Shown here in pieces: positions 52,570 through 61,654 of a stretch of 64,000 nt of DNA. The position numbers and the translations under genes are program-made. This stretch comes from Psychrobacillus sp. FSL K6-2836 (GTDB lineage: Bacteria > Bacillota > Bacilli > Bacillales_A > Planococcaceae): assembly GCF_038003085.1 (NCBI RefSeq), contig NZ_JBBOOM010000001.1:2232001-2296000 (forward strand), given 5' to 3'. How positions within the stretch are numbered: position 1 is the first letter of the stretch; each line of letters starts with the position of its first letter. The notes beneath the pieces were generated by a model that was not told where the DNA came from, searched no databases, and saw only the letters and a list, made by a program, of their open reading frames with translations.

Positions 52570-53676
52570 CTAAATTTTACGGTATTTTTTTAAAGCAAAT
52601 ATATTTAAAATGATAAAGAGTAAAGCAAATCCAAGCAATACAAAAAGACCATTTTTAATATTATCTAATCCTAATCCTTTATACATAACGTCCACTAATG
52701 CATTTCCACCATAGTACATGGGCATAAACTTTGAAATGACTTGCATCCACTCTGGCATTCCCTCCATCGGTAAAATCCCGGCAAAGAAAACTTGAGGAAT
52801 AATTGCGATTGGTATAAATTGCATCATTTGAAACTCAGAGTTTGCAAAAGCTGACAATAAAATCCCAAGTAATAACGCAACAAGTGCTAAAGACAAATTA
52901 ATCAGTACTACATTCCAGAGTGAACCTACAAGCATGATATCTAATACTTTTATCGAGAAAAATACTACAATTAGTGTTTGCACTATAGCGAATAACCCAT
53001 ATCCGATTAAATAGCCAAAAACAATTTCGTATCTTCGGATAGGAGTTGCCATTAAACGGTCCAAGGTGCCGGTCGTCCGTTCGCGTAATAACCCAATTCC
53101 AGAAATAAGAAAGACAAAGAAAAATACAAAGAAACCGACTAAAATAGGGCTTAACTGATCAAAGAAGGTGGTGTCCTTAGTTCCGTATATAAAAGAAGTA
53201 TTAATATTAAGTACTTCTGGTGGCTCCAAATTTAATGTATTACTTGGTAGTTTACTGTCAATATTTTCTAAGACTTTTGAAAAATTGCTTGCTTGTTCTT
53301 TTGAGTTTACTGCAGTAATTGCTTGCAATACCTTTGTTTGTAAAACCTTTGCTGTTGAAGGTTGATCGTTAGTAATAGTTAGATCTATTTCCTTACCTTC
53401 AAATAAGAGCATTCCATCTAATTGGTCATTTGAAATATTTTGCTGTACATTGTTTAACTGTTTGTAATTAACAATATCAATTTCTAGCTGTTTTAATTGT
53501 TCTATAATAGCTACGTCTACGCCTACAACACCGAGCTTTGGAGAGACTGTGTCAGCATCTAATAAATAATGAAGCAGAGTTAATATAACAAGCGGTGCAA
53601 CCATCATTAGAGCGAGTGTGCGTTTATCACGCAGCATTTGGATGCAAATTCGTTTAACTAGTGCTACTATATTCAT
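52570..53676 (-). CDS. ABC-2-type exporter permease
   Basis: A 368-aa permease with one N-terminal segment, a 140-residue outside loop and five C-terminal segments, of the YhbH/LinearMycin-type ABC-2 plan (ERTTGTLDRLMATPIRRYEI). ATG 53676 fits AGGAGGTG with 6-nt spacing; the GTG at 53685 lies inside it. It overlaps the ATPase gene by 23 bp. Probable drug or lipid exporter. Confidence 0.85.
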   Translation of the reverse strand: MNIVALVKRICIQMLRDKRTLALMMVAPLVILTLLHYLLDADTVSPKLGVVGVDVAIIEQLKQLEIDIVNYKQLNNVQQNISNDQLDGMLLFEGKEIDLTITNDQPSTAKVLQTKVLQAITAVNSKEQASNFSKVLENIDSKLPSNTLNLEPPEVLNINTSFIYGTKDTTFFDQLSPILVGFFVFFFVFLISGIGLLRERTTGTLDRLMATPIRRYEIVFGYLIGYGLFAIVQTLIVVFFSIKVLDIMLVGSLWNVVLINLSLALVALLLGILLSAFANSEFQMMQFIPIAIIPQVFFAGILPMEGMPEWMQVISKFMPMYYGGNALVDVMYKGLGLDNIKNGLFVLLGFALLFIILNIFALKKYRKI

Positions 53677-54394
53677 CTTTTTCACCTCCTGATTTTAAGA
53701 AAACCTCTTCTAGGCTACTTACCTTGTATAGGTTTTTCAATTCAACCGGTGTGCCATTTGAAATAATTTCTCCGTCCTTTACCATAACGAGTCGATCACA
53801 TTTGTCTGCTTCATCCATAACATGAGTAGTGATTAAAATGGTTTTCCCTTCATCTTTGAGACGATTAATCTCAGCCCATATAGACTTCCGCAACGCAGGG
53901 TCAATTCCGACAGTAGGTTCATCTAATATTATAATTTGTGGATCATGTATAAGAGCAACCGCTAAGGAAAGTCTTCTCTTCATACCTCCAGAATAGTTTT
54001 CTACCCTTTTAGAAAGGTGAGCTGTAAGGTTAACTAGGTGTGCTACGTAAGCAATTCGTTTCTTTTGTGCATTTTTGTTTAATTTGAACAGTGATGCAAA
54101 AAAGGAAAGGTTTTCTCTACCTGTTAAGTCATTGTAAAGTGCATCTGCTTGTGCCATATAGCCAATTTTTTGCAGCAACTTCAAACTTGGTACCTGAGTA
54201 TTTAATACCTCCACATGACCACTGGTTGGCTGATCCATTCCGACGATGATTTTAATAAGGCTCGTTTTACCTGAACCGGATGGACCGATTAGCCCAAACA
54301 CCTGCCCGGGTTTAACTGAAATGCTAATATTATTTAAGATTACTTTTTTGCCGTAAATTTTTCTTACTTGGTTTAATTCAATAGTTGAAGTCAT
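53654..54394 (-). CDS. ABC exporter ATP-binding protein
   Basis: A 246-aa ATPase: Walker A GPSGSGKTS, signature YSGGMKRR, Walker B IIILDEPTVGIDP, switch His TTHVMD. The C-terminal SLEEVFLK motif is typical of ABC-2 exporters. ATG 54394 follows AAAGGAGG by 6 nt. First gene of the operon, directly behind the candidate TetR operator. Confidence 0.9.
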   Translation of the reverse strand: MTSTIELNQVRKIYGKKVILNNISISVKPGQVFGLIGPSGSGKTSLIKIIVGMDQPTSGHVEVLNTQVPSLKLLQKIGYMAQADALYNDLTGRENLSFFASLFKLNKNAQKKRIAYVAHLVNLTAHLSKRVENYSGGMKRRLSLAVALIHDPQIIILDEPTVGIDPALRKSIWAEINRLKDEGKTILITTHVMDEADKCDRLVMVKDGEIISNGTPVELKNLYKVSSLEEVFLKSGGEKDEYSSTS

Positions 54395-54417
54395 TTTATA
54401 CCTCCTTTTTATTAGAA

Positions 54418-54435
54418 AGTGAGTAATCACTCACT
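54418..54435. promoter_or_regulatory. Candidate TetR operator
   Basis: AGTGAGT-AATC-ACTCACT, a perfect inverted repeat of 7-bp arms, 24 nt upstream of the exporter ATPase start. This form (TGAGTGATTACTCA-like on one strand) is common for TetR-type regulators. Confidence 0.7.
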
Positions 54436-54636
54436 ACAATTATATACTTAATAATGGCAGGGTCAATAGTTGATTTTGCAAGTCAAAACATGATTATACT
54501 TAGGGTTATAGCAACGTATTTGTATATATGAAATGCTGGATGTCTTGTATACTATGAAAGGGATTAGAATAGATAGCAGCTATTATTCTTATAAGTATAT
54601 AAAGATTATTTTGTATAAGTAATGTGATTGAGGTAT

Positions 54637-55743
54637 ATGATTGGAGTGGAGGTGATATTTATCAAAGCTTTAGCTGCTTTTTTAGTCGTTGTTATTTCCG
54701 TTTTGCTATATTTTAATATACAAATAGAGGAACCTCTACAATTTAATAAAGAGTTCCACGGGAAACAATTTTCGACATTTTATATGGATTACAAGGAAGA
54801 AAAAATAGAGATTGCGATGATTGGAGACATATTACTACATTTACCGCTTTATAATTATATGAGTTTTATTCCTTCTTTTTCTCCTGTGCAGGAAGAGTTG
54901 AAGTCTGTCGATTTGTTAATAGCAAATCAGGAATCCTTACCGGCAGGTGGAGTATTTGGATTATCTGGTTACCCAAACTTTTCTAGTCCTCCGCATATTA
55001 TTGGAGACTTAAAGGATATTGGTGTAGACGTTTTATCGATAGCTAATAATCATACACTCGACCAAGGGGAAGCGGGTCTTCTCGAAGCAATTCAACAGAT
55101 GGAGAAGATAAAAATGCCATATGTTGGTGCTTATAAATCACTAGAGGACCAACAGGTAGATCGGATATTCGAAGTGGATAATATATCACTTGGAATTCTT
55201 GGTTATACGTATGGAACAAATGGTCATGAAACTCCGGAAGGGAAGGACTATTTAGTAAATCGGATAGATGAGAATCGAATTATAGAGGAAATAAAAAAGT
55301 TAAAAGCAAAGGTAGACTTTGTTGTTGTTAGCATCCATTGGGGTGCGGAATATAACCTTGAGGCAAATGATATGCAGAAACAGCTTGCTCAGTCGATTGC
55401 AGATGCAGGTGCAGATATTATATTCGGTCATCACCCTCATGTTATTCAACCCTATGAACTGATTTTATCAGAAAGTGGTCATCGGACACATGTGTTTTAT
55501 TCGTTAGGAAACTTTTTCTCGGGTCAAAAAGACGAGTATACTAATATTGGTGGGATTGCTAAAATAGAAATTTTAAAGAAAAATGTTAATGGTGAACAAG
55601 TAATAACTATAGAAAATCCTAGCTTTACATCGACAGCCGTTGTGATAGGTGAACCCTATACGGTTAACTTTTTAAAAAATGTTGAGAGTGATATAGGAAA
55701 AGCGGATGCATGGGTGCAACAGCATGTATTTGGAGTAGAGTGA
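54637..55743 (+). CDS. CapA-family protein (poly-gamma-glutamate biosynthesis-like metallophosphatase)
   Basis: A protein of about 368 aa: an N-terminal membrane anchor (residues about 8-26), then a calcineurin-like fold of the PgsA/CapA family (IAMIGDILLHLPL, ANNHTLDQGEAG, SIHWGAEYN, FGHHPHVIQPYE). In capsule loci CapA takes part in poly-gamma-glutamate synthesis or export; no capBC genes are here, so the role is open. The start is uncertain: ATG 54637 has only GAGG 3 nt upstream. A strong GGAGGTGAT lies inside the frame and would suit an ATC codon at 54661. Confidence 0.8.
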   Translation: MIGVEVIFIKALAAFLVVVISVLLYFNIQIEEPLQFNKEFHGKQFSTFYMDYKEEKIEIAMIGDILLHLPLYNYMSFIPSFSPVQEELKSVDLLIANQESLPAGGVFGLSGYPNFSSPPHIIGDLKDIGVDVLSIANNHTLDQGEAGLLEAIQQMEKIKMPYVGAYKSLEDQQVDRIFEVDNISLGILGYTYGTNGHETPEGKDYLVNRIDENRIIEEIKKLKAKVDFVVVSIHWGAEYNLEANDMQKQLAQSIADAGADIIFGHHPHVIQPYELILSESGHRTHVFYSLGNFFSGQKDEYTNIGGIAKIEILKKNVNGEQVITIENPSFTSTAVVIGEPYTVNFLKNVESDIGKADAWVQQHVFGVE

Positions 55744-55758
55744 GCTAGGAGGTAACGT

Positions 55759-56364
55759 GTGAAAGAACAAGATCATGACCGATTGTTACGTATAAAGACT
55801 GAAGGTATAAGAGAGTGGCAGCATCAATCGTCTCACTATAATCGATATGAAGCGACACCGTATTCAGCTTTGGAGATTCTCTTTGACGAATACGAATGGA
55901 GCTCAACCGATCGTTTTGTGGATTTTGGATGTGGTAAGGGGAGATTCCCATTTTACGTTTACCACCATTTGCACGCCTCAGCAGTTGGGGTAGAAATGAA
56001 TGGTCAGCTCTATCAAGAGGCTATGGAGAACCTGGCTAGATATATGGAACGTGCCAAAAGCTCAAGAGCTTCGATTCAGTTTGAACATATATTTGCCGAA
56101 GGGTATGATATAGACAAAGAAGACAATCGATTTTATTTTTTTAATCCATTTTCGCTACAGATTTTTCAAAAAGTAATAGATAATATTCTTCGATCTGTTG
56201 AAGATTATCCACGTTCAGTGGATGTCATTCTCTATTATCCAACCTCAGAATATAGTCATTTTCTCGAGGTCTATACAGTGTTTGAATTATGGAAGGAAAT
56301 TCGACTTCCGGGTTTATATGAAGAAAATAATAATGAACGGTTTTTAGTTTTTCGATTAGAATAA
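55759..56364 (+). CDS. SAM-dependent methyltransferase, class I
   Basis: A 201-aa protein with the Rossmann motif VDFGCGKGRFPFYVY near residues 54-68 and a later FYFFNPFS that replaces the usual NPPY. It carries no clear substrate domain. GTG 55759 follows AGGAGG by 7 nt, 15 bp behind the CapA-like gene, and a terminator follows, so the two form one unit. Similar proteins are annotated only as methyltransferases. Confidence 0.78.
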   Translation: MKEQDHDRLLRIKTEGIREWQHQSSHYNRYEATPYSALEILFDEYEWSSTDRFVDFGCGKGRFPFYVYHHLHASAVGVEMNGQLYQEAMENLARYMERAKSSRASIQFEHIFAEGYDIDKEDNRFYFFNPFSLQIFQKVIDNILRSVEDYPRSVDVILYYPTSEYSHFLEVYTVFELWKEIRLPGLYEENNNERFLVFRLE

Positions 56365-56367
56365 GTG

Positions 56368-56399
56368 AAGCACTCCGCTAATAACAGTGGAGTGCTTTT
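56368..56399. terminator. Bidirectional terminator
   Basis: AAGCACTCC pairs with GGAGTGCTT, followed by T, between convergent genes. Confidence 0.8.
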
Positions 56400-56402
56400 A
56401 TT

Positions 56403-56873
56403 TTATAAATTATTTAGAAGCTCTTTATATTTCTCGAGCCATACTTTCCATTCATCTTCTCGGATAATTGCATCTTCGTCTAGCAATGCTTTTATCACAT
56501 CTAAACAGACATGCCAGCCTGCTAGATCTTTAGCCGTTTGTTCATTTATAGAAGAGATTGTTTCTAGGAATATCAATTGGCAACCACCGCTTATAGGGGA
56601 TAATTCAAATCTAGCGATATCTGTGTCCCATTCAAATGCTAAAGTTTTTAATGATTCATAATCAAGGATTTTCATATCGATAAAGGTACCATCTTGCATA
56701 TCGAACTTAATAATTCCACCTTTACGGAGATTTACTATTTGCAGCTCATCAAACCATTGTTTAAGCTTCGTATTATCGGTTAACATGGCCCATACTGTTT
56801 CTACGGAATGCTGGAATTGTCTTTCGTATCGTGCGATATAGTTACCGTTTTCTTTTCGAATCGTAGCAATCAT
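56403..56873 (-). CDS. SRPBCC/AHSA1-like domain protein
   Basis: A 156-aa protein of the START/AHSA1 fold: FQHSVETVWAMLTDNTKLKQWF at its start, in two pieces, and GWHVCLDVIKALL near the end. Such proteins bind hydrophobic ligands; function unknown. TAAGGAGG lies 8 nt before the ATG. It follows the TetM-like gene by 18 bp on the same strand and is probably co-transcribed. Confidence 0.8.
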   Translation of the reverse strand: MIATIRKENGNYIARYERQFQHSVETVWAMLTDNTKLKQWFDELQIVNLRKGGIIKFDMQDGTFIDMKILDYESLKTLAFEWDTDIARFELSPISGGCQLIFLETISSINEQTAKDLAGWHVCLDVIKALLDEDAIIREDEWKVWLEKYKELLNNL

Positions 56874-56891
56874 GAACTATTCCTCCTTAAG

Positions 56892-58817
56892 TTATAGGCA
56901 GTGCATAGCTGCTTCTGCCTCATTCCAATAGATGGGATATCCTTTTCCTTTAGCGCAAAAAATAGATGTAGACGTATATTCAGGGTCTGCTTCTTTATTA
57001 TAACCAAGTGTTTCAATAATTTCTTTTGTATTATGACAGCGATTATATCCTCCAAAGACTAAGCTTAGGGATCCTTTACCATGGGTGAAGGATGCAAAAA
57101 CTGTACTGTAATTCATAAAGGTTGCCACGGGTACTCTTCCTTTTACGAGAACTTTATCTCCCATATTTTCTGGAGGTTCGAAGGTTCCTGCTGCTTGTTG
57201 AATATCGGATAATACTCGACCTATTAAGTCCATATGTACTTTAATCGAAAAGTCGTAGAATGGCTCGAGTAGGATATTTTCTGCTTTTTCCAATCCTTGA
57301 CGAAGTGCACGGTACGTTGCTTCTCTAAAGTCACCGCCATGTGTATGTTCATTATGCCCGCGACCTGTGAGTAAAGTAATTTTCACATCAGTTAAGGCGG
57401 AACCTGTTAGTAAACCGTGATGATCTCTTTCAAAAAGGTGATGCCTAACTAGGTTTTGATTGCCGATAGATAGATCATTCGCATGGCATATATTAGCAAA
57501 TGTAATTCCACTATTTCTTTCGGCGGGCTCGATTAGTAAATGCACTTCCGCATAATGTCTTAAGGGTTCAAAATGTCCATATCCACGGACGGAGTTGTCA
57601 ATAGTTTCTTTATAGAGAATTTTAGGCTCACCAAAGGTTACGTGAAAACCAAAACGCTCCAAAACAATTTGTTCGAGTACTTCTAGCTGGATAACACCCA
57701 TTACATGGACATGTATTTCTTGAAAATACTCATCCCAGAATACACGTAAAGAGGGATCTTCTGCATCTAGTAGTTTAAAGCAACGCAATACTTCCTTTAC
57801 ATGGATAGAAGCATCAAAGAGAACCTTGGATTTTAATGTGGGAATCATATCGAACTCAGTTTTCTGGGAAATAGCACCGATTCCATCCCCAATGGAAGCA
57901 TTCGTTAATCCCGTTACAGCAACAAGCTCACCAGCTAAAGCCTGATCTATGGTTTTAAACTTATTGCCACTATACAAGCGAATTTGTGTTATTTTTTCGG
58001 TTTGTTCGTTGTAGGTTACACTATCACGGACTTTTAACGTTCCATTAACTAATTTCAAAAAGGTAACACGATTTCCACTTTCATCATGTCGAATTTTATA
58101 CACTTGCGCTGCAAATGCATCGTCTGCTTTATAGGAGGTTGTAGTTAATAAATCTAGTTTATCTAAAAACTCTATTATTCCAAAATCCTTTAATGCGGAG
58201 CCACTGGCACATGCGAAGACTTTATTTTCCTTTATCATTTGCTGAAGAGTTATTGTCCATAAGTCCTTATCAAATCCGCTGTCCATATACGTTTCTAATA
58301 AGGCCTCATCTCGCTCCGCAATAAATTCAATTAGTTCTTCGTCGAAAGTATTTGTTATATCGCATACGTCCTCCGACAAGGTGTCACGTATTTCAACAAG
58401 AATGCTTGCTGGGTCAGTCCCTTCATAATCAGTTTTATTGATAAAGAAAAAAGTTGGTACTTTGTGTTTGCGTAGTAATTGCCAGACAGTTTCTGTATGA
58501 CCCTCAATGCCGTCTACTGCACTAATAAGAATAATGGCATAGTCCATTACTTGAATAGCACGCTCCATTTCTGGAGAAAAATCTACATGCCCGGGAGTAT
58601 CGATAATATTGTACGTAGAATTATTGTGAGTAAAGATTCCTTGGTCAGCAAAGATAGTAATTCCTCTATTTTTTTCTATTGTATGACTATCAAGAAACGA
58701 GTCTTGGTGGTCAACTCGTCCTCTTTGTCTAATTGTATTTGTATGGTAAAGCAGCTGCTCCGAAAAAGTAGTTTTTCCAGCATCTACATGTGCAAGAATT
58801 CCAATGGTTTTGTGCAT
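56892..58817 (-). CDS. TetM-like translational GTPase (ribosomal protection family)
   Basis: A 641-aa elongation-factor-G-like protein of the same length as TetM (639 aa). It has GTPase motifs AHVDAGKTT (G1), DTPGHVD (G3) and NKTD (G4), then domains II-V (GYGHFEPLRHYAEV and the GGYNRCHNTKEI C-terminal loop region). TetM-type proteins remove tetracycline from the ribosome. This one diverges in several blocks and sits among housekeeping genes without mobile-element signs, so it may be a native factor rather than an acquired resistance gene. Confidence 0.8.
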   Translation of the reverse strand: MHKTIGILAHVDAGKTTFSEQLLYHTNTIRQRGRVDHQDSFLDSHTIEKNRGITIFADQGIFTHNNSTYNIIDTPGHVDFSPEMERAIQVMDYAIILISAVDGIEGHTETVWQLLRKHKVPTFFFINKTDYEGTDPASILVEIRDTLSEDVCDITNTFDEELIEFIAERDEALLETYMDSGFDKDLWTITLQQMIKENKVFACASGSALKDFGIIEFLDKLDLLTTTSYKADDAFAAQVYKIRHDESGNRVTFLKLVNGTLKVRDSVTYNEQTEKITQIRLYSGNKFKTIDQALAGELVAVTGLTNASIGDGIGAISQKTEFDMIPTLKSKVLFDASIHVKEVLRCFKLLDAEDPSLRVFWDEYFQEIHVHVMGVIQLEVLEQIVLERFGFHVTFGEPKILYKETIDNSVRGYGHFEPLRHYAEVHLLIEPAERNSGITFANICHANDLSIGNQNLVRHHLFERDHHGLLTGSALTDVKITLLTGRGHNEHTHGGDFREATYRALRQGLEKAENILLEPFYDFSIKVHMDLIGRVLSDIQQAAGTFEPPENMGDKVLVKGRVPVATFMNYSTVFASFTHGKGSLSLVFGGYNRCHNTKEIIETLGYNKEADPEYTSTSIFCAKGKGYPIYWNEAEAAMHCL

Positions 58818-58916
58818 GTTCTCACCTCTGAACTTAATTATAGCAAATTACGGCGAAAACACCTGTATCAGTGCTATACTAGGTAGACTAAAACAACGAG
58901 AAAGAGGGTATAAACA

Positions 58917-59093
58917 TTGCAATATTCGAAATCTAAAATGGAAGAGCTAGTGAAATATAGCCCGGAGTTAAGCAAGCGTTTAAAAGAGGTTATGAAGGAG
59001 CATGATTTAGAGAAAAGCTTTGCTTTAAAGGCTTTATATCATTCAGAAGTAAAAGACGGCGGTAAATATCAAAGAGATTATCAAGATCTATGA
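58917..59093 (+). CDS. Small conserved-looking hypothetical protein
   Basis: A 58-aa frame starting at TTG 58917 with AGAGGG 8 nt upstream. It is highly charged and helical (KMEELVKYSPELSKRLKEVM, then DLEKSFALKALYHSEVKDGG). A clear terminator follows within 10 bp. Size, ribosome site and terminator together support a real gene; I do not recognise the family. Confidence 0.6.
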   Translation: MQYSKSKMEELVKYSPELSKRLKEVMKEHDLEKSFALKALYHSEVKDGGKYQRDYQDL

Positions 59094-59100
59094 ATAATAT

Positions 59101-59140
59101 AAGCGAACCGATGTAGTGATAAAATCGGTTCGCTTTTTTT
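59101..59140 (+). terminator. Rho-independent terminator
   Basis: AAGCGAACCGAT pairs with ATCGGTTCGCTT, followed by T, behind the small gene. Confidence 0.85.
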
Positions 59141-59318
59141 ATTTAGTCCTCTATAATCCCTGAAATCTCACTTTTAATTTGTTTAAATGCTTCTTGTAAG
59201 TTGAGTGTATCAAATCAAATGAAGTGGACGAGCCTATATATATTTTTGTAAATAACCGCAAATTTGGATAAGAACTTAGTTGATTCCCTCACTATAATCA
59301 ATTCGAGGGGGCAATAAA

Positions 59319-60551
59319 ATGAATTTAATAAGAACAAGAAATCCATATCAAGTTTACATCTACACATGTTTTTTATCACAATTATTTTTTACTTTTATTT
59401 TTACGGTGAATTTGTTATATCACGTAAAGATTGTAATGCTAGATCCATTTCAACTTGTTTTAGTGGGAACAATTTTGGAGCTATCTGTATTTCTTTTTGA
59501 AATTCCTACGGGAGTGGTTTCCGATTTAAAAAGTCGAAAGTTTTCTATTATAATTGGTTACTTTCTAATAGGAATTGGTTTTTTAATGGAGGGATTATTC
59601 CCTTATTTTGCAACTGTGCTATTGGCTCAGGTTGCATGGGGAATTGGGTATACGTTTACAAGTGGTTCTCAGCAAGCGTGGATTGCAGATGAAATAGGAG
59701 AAGAGCGTGCCTCATTAGCATTTATAAGAGGGGCAAAGGCCGGTAGTCTTGGTCAAGTCATAGCCATACCTTTAAGTATTGTAACTGGTTATTTTATGAT
59801 TAGTTTACCAATCATTATTGGTGGAATATGTATGATTGGGTTAGCGGTATATTTAGTCATCTTTATGAAAGAAGAAAACTTTAAACCCCTAAATAAGATA
59901 GAAAGAATATCAACTTGGGAAAACATGAAAGGTAATATGAGCAAAATTATTTTTTATTCTAAAGCTAGCTTCATTATAAGAATGCTATTTTTGATTGCTT
60001 TATTTGTAGGGGTTTATAGTGAAGGTTTTGATCGTTTGTGGATGTCTCATTTTTTCGAAGTATCAAATATAGGCGCTTTGTCTGAAGAGAAGTTAGTTGT
60101 GATTACAGGAGCTATTCAATTCATAGTTGTACTTGTTTCTTTTGTAGCACTCCATTTAATGAATCGAAGTTCTATACATCAAAATCTTAGACATATTTAT
60201 ATCGCACTTTTTATAGGAAGTTTATTTATAATCCTGTCATTGATCGGCTTTGCTTTTTCGTCATTTGTGTTTGGATTGTTAGCCTTTTATATAGTTATTC
60301 AAGTGACGAGGAAAGTTATGTTTCCACTAGAGGACATATGGTTAAATAAGATCATACGTGAATCCTCTACACGTGCAACATTCTTCTCAGTAAAGGGCCA
60401 AGTAGATGCCATAGGTCAAATTGGAGGGGGTCCAATGATTGGATATATTGCAACAGGGTTTACAATAAAAACAGCCATCGTTGTAAGTGCAGTTTTATTA
60501 ACTCCAGTTCTTTACTTATATAAAACTATTTTGAAGAGTACTAGAGTTTGA
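59319..60551 (+). CDS. MFS transporter, drug-efflux type
   Basis: A 410-aa protein with about twelve membrane segments. It has the MFS motif-A-like GVVSDLKSRKFSIIIGYF between segments 2 and 3 and SGSQQAWIADEIGEERA after segment 4, a pattern of the MFS-3/tetracycline-macrolide efflux class. GAGGGGG precedes the ATG by 6 nt. The substrate is unknown. Confidence 0.82.
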   Translation: MNLIRTRNPYQVYIYTCFLSQLFFTFIFTVNLLYHVKIVMLDPFQLVLVGTILELSVFLFEIPTGVVSDLKSRKFSIIIGYFLIGIGFLMEGLFPYFATVLLAQVAWGIGYTFTSGSQQAWIADEIGEERASLAFIRGAKAGSLGQVIAIPLSIVTGYFMISLPIIIGGICMIGLAVYLVIFMKEENFKPLNKIERISTWENMKGNMSKIIFYSKASFIIRMLFLIALFVGVYSEGFDRLWMSHFFEVSNIGALSEEKLVVITGAIQFIVVLVSFVALHLMNRSSIHQNLRHIYIALFIGSLFIILSLIGFAFSSFVFGLLAFYIVIQVTRKVMFPLEDIWLNKIIRESSTRATFFSVKGQVDAIGQIGGGPMIGYIATGFTIKTAIVVSAVLLTPVLYLYKTILKSTRV

Positions 60552-60616
60552 ATAGTTTAACTACACCGATTTTTATTGATAGATAAAAGAAAACGATTTT
60601 ACTTATATCGAATATT

Positions 60617-60650
60617 AAAAAAGCATCGGTTCTAGGACTGATGCTTATTT
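60617..60650. terminator. Bidirectional terminator
   Basis: AAGCATCGGT pairs with ACTGATGCTT, flanked by A and T runs, between the MFS gene and the leftward araC gene. Confidence 0.75.
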
Positions 60651-61559
60651 TAACCCTTCCCTTTCTTTAATCGGCAAGTAAATTTCCATATATATTTTTT
60701 CGTATTCCCAGTCATGACAATGTTCATCGTAGTACTCAAAGTCGTAGCTATCCTCATCTACCTCATAAAGAGAGTGGGGCAGCCAGTCTTCTAAAATATA
60801 TCGCCAAGTTCCTTTAATAGAAGCAACAAATTGATCTACATTTACTAGAGGAGTTTTAAAAACGGCGTAATTAGTGGCTTTTATCTGCAACATAGTGATT
60901 CCTTCTGGTATGGGCGTTCCTTTATCGTAATTCACTGCAAATAAATAAGTGAAGCTATCCTTTAACTCTGGACCACTTAGATTAAAGCAATATTCTCCGT
61001 GTTCTTTTGGTGATAAGAGATTGTATAATGTTGTCTCAATAGATTCATCGGAAGAAATTCTTTGCTCCCAAAAAGCAGGGGCATCTCTTGTAAAAAACAC
61101 CTTCTCTAAGAGACTGTCAAACGTTTTTCCTGCAATTTCAAAAGGGGGTTTAGAAATTATTTTAGGCTGCAGCACTATTCCTCCTGTTTTCTTTTGATGG
61201 AGGCTATTTAAATCTAATTTCTGGGGCAATGATACCGGACAATGCAATTTATAAAGACTTGGAGGACTACCAAAGCAACGTTTAAAAGCTTTTGTAAAAC
61301 CTGCATGCGTTTTGAATCCATATTCAAATGCGATATCGATAATCTTCTTCCCTTGGAGTAACTCAAACAAAGCAAATTGTAGCTTTCTTTTTTGTACATA
61401 ATCCATAACGGTGTAACCAGTTGTTTGTTGGAATATCCGATAAAAGTGATAAGGAGAATATCCAATAAGCTTTGCAAGGTTTTCTGGATGAATTTCTTCT
61501 TTTATTTGATTGTCTATATAATCTATTACTTGTTGTATTAATAGTAGTTGTTGTCTCAT
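60645..61559 (-). CDS. AraC-family regulator with GyrI-like effector domain
   Basis: A 304-aa protein. Two HTHs of the AraC type occupy residues about 1-105 (PENLAKLIGYSPYHFYRIFQ and IDIAFEYGFKTHAGFTKAFK), then a GyrI/AraC_E_bind domain fills about 130-300 (KIISKPPFEIAGKTF, ending KIYMEIYLPIK). Such proteins (Rob/SoxS-BmrR class) sense drugs or small hydrophobic compounds. ATG 61559 has GGAG 10 nt upstream. It lies next to an MFS gene with convergent orientation, possibly its target. Confidence 0.85.
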   Translation of the reverse strand: MRQQLLLIQQVIDYIDNQIKEEIHPENLAKLIGYSPYHFYRIFQQTTGYTVMDYVQKRKLQFALFELLQGKKIIDIAFEYGFKTHAGFTKAFKRCFGSPPSLYKLHCPVSLPQKLDLNSLHQKKTGGIVLQPKIISKPPFEIAGKTFDSLLEKVFFTRDAPAFWEQRISSDESIETTLYNLLSPKEHGEYCFNLSGPELKDSFTYLFAVNYDKGTPIPEGITMLQIKATNYAVFKTPLVNVDQFVASIKGTWRYILEDWLPHSLYEVDEDSYDFEYYDEHCHDWEYEKIYMEIYLPIKEREGLK

Positions 61560-61654
61560 TAGTTGTGTACTCCATCTAAAAATGTAATTTTCAAAAAATA
61601 TATTCTCAAATAGTCTATAATAAAACAAACAGATTTACTATAGGGGGATGAACT

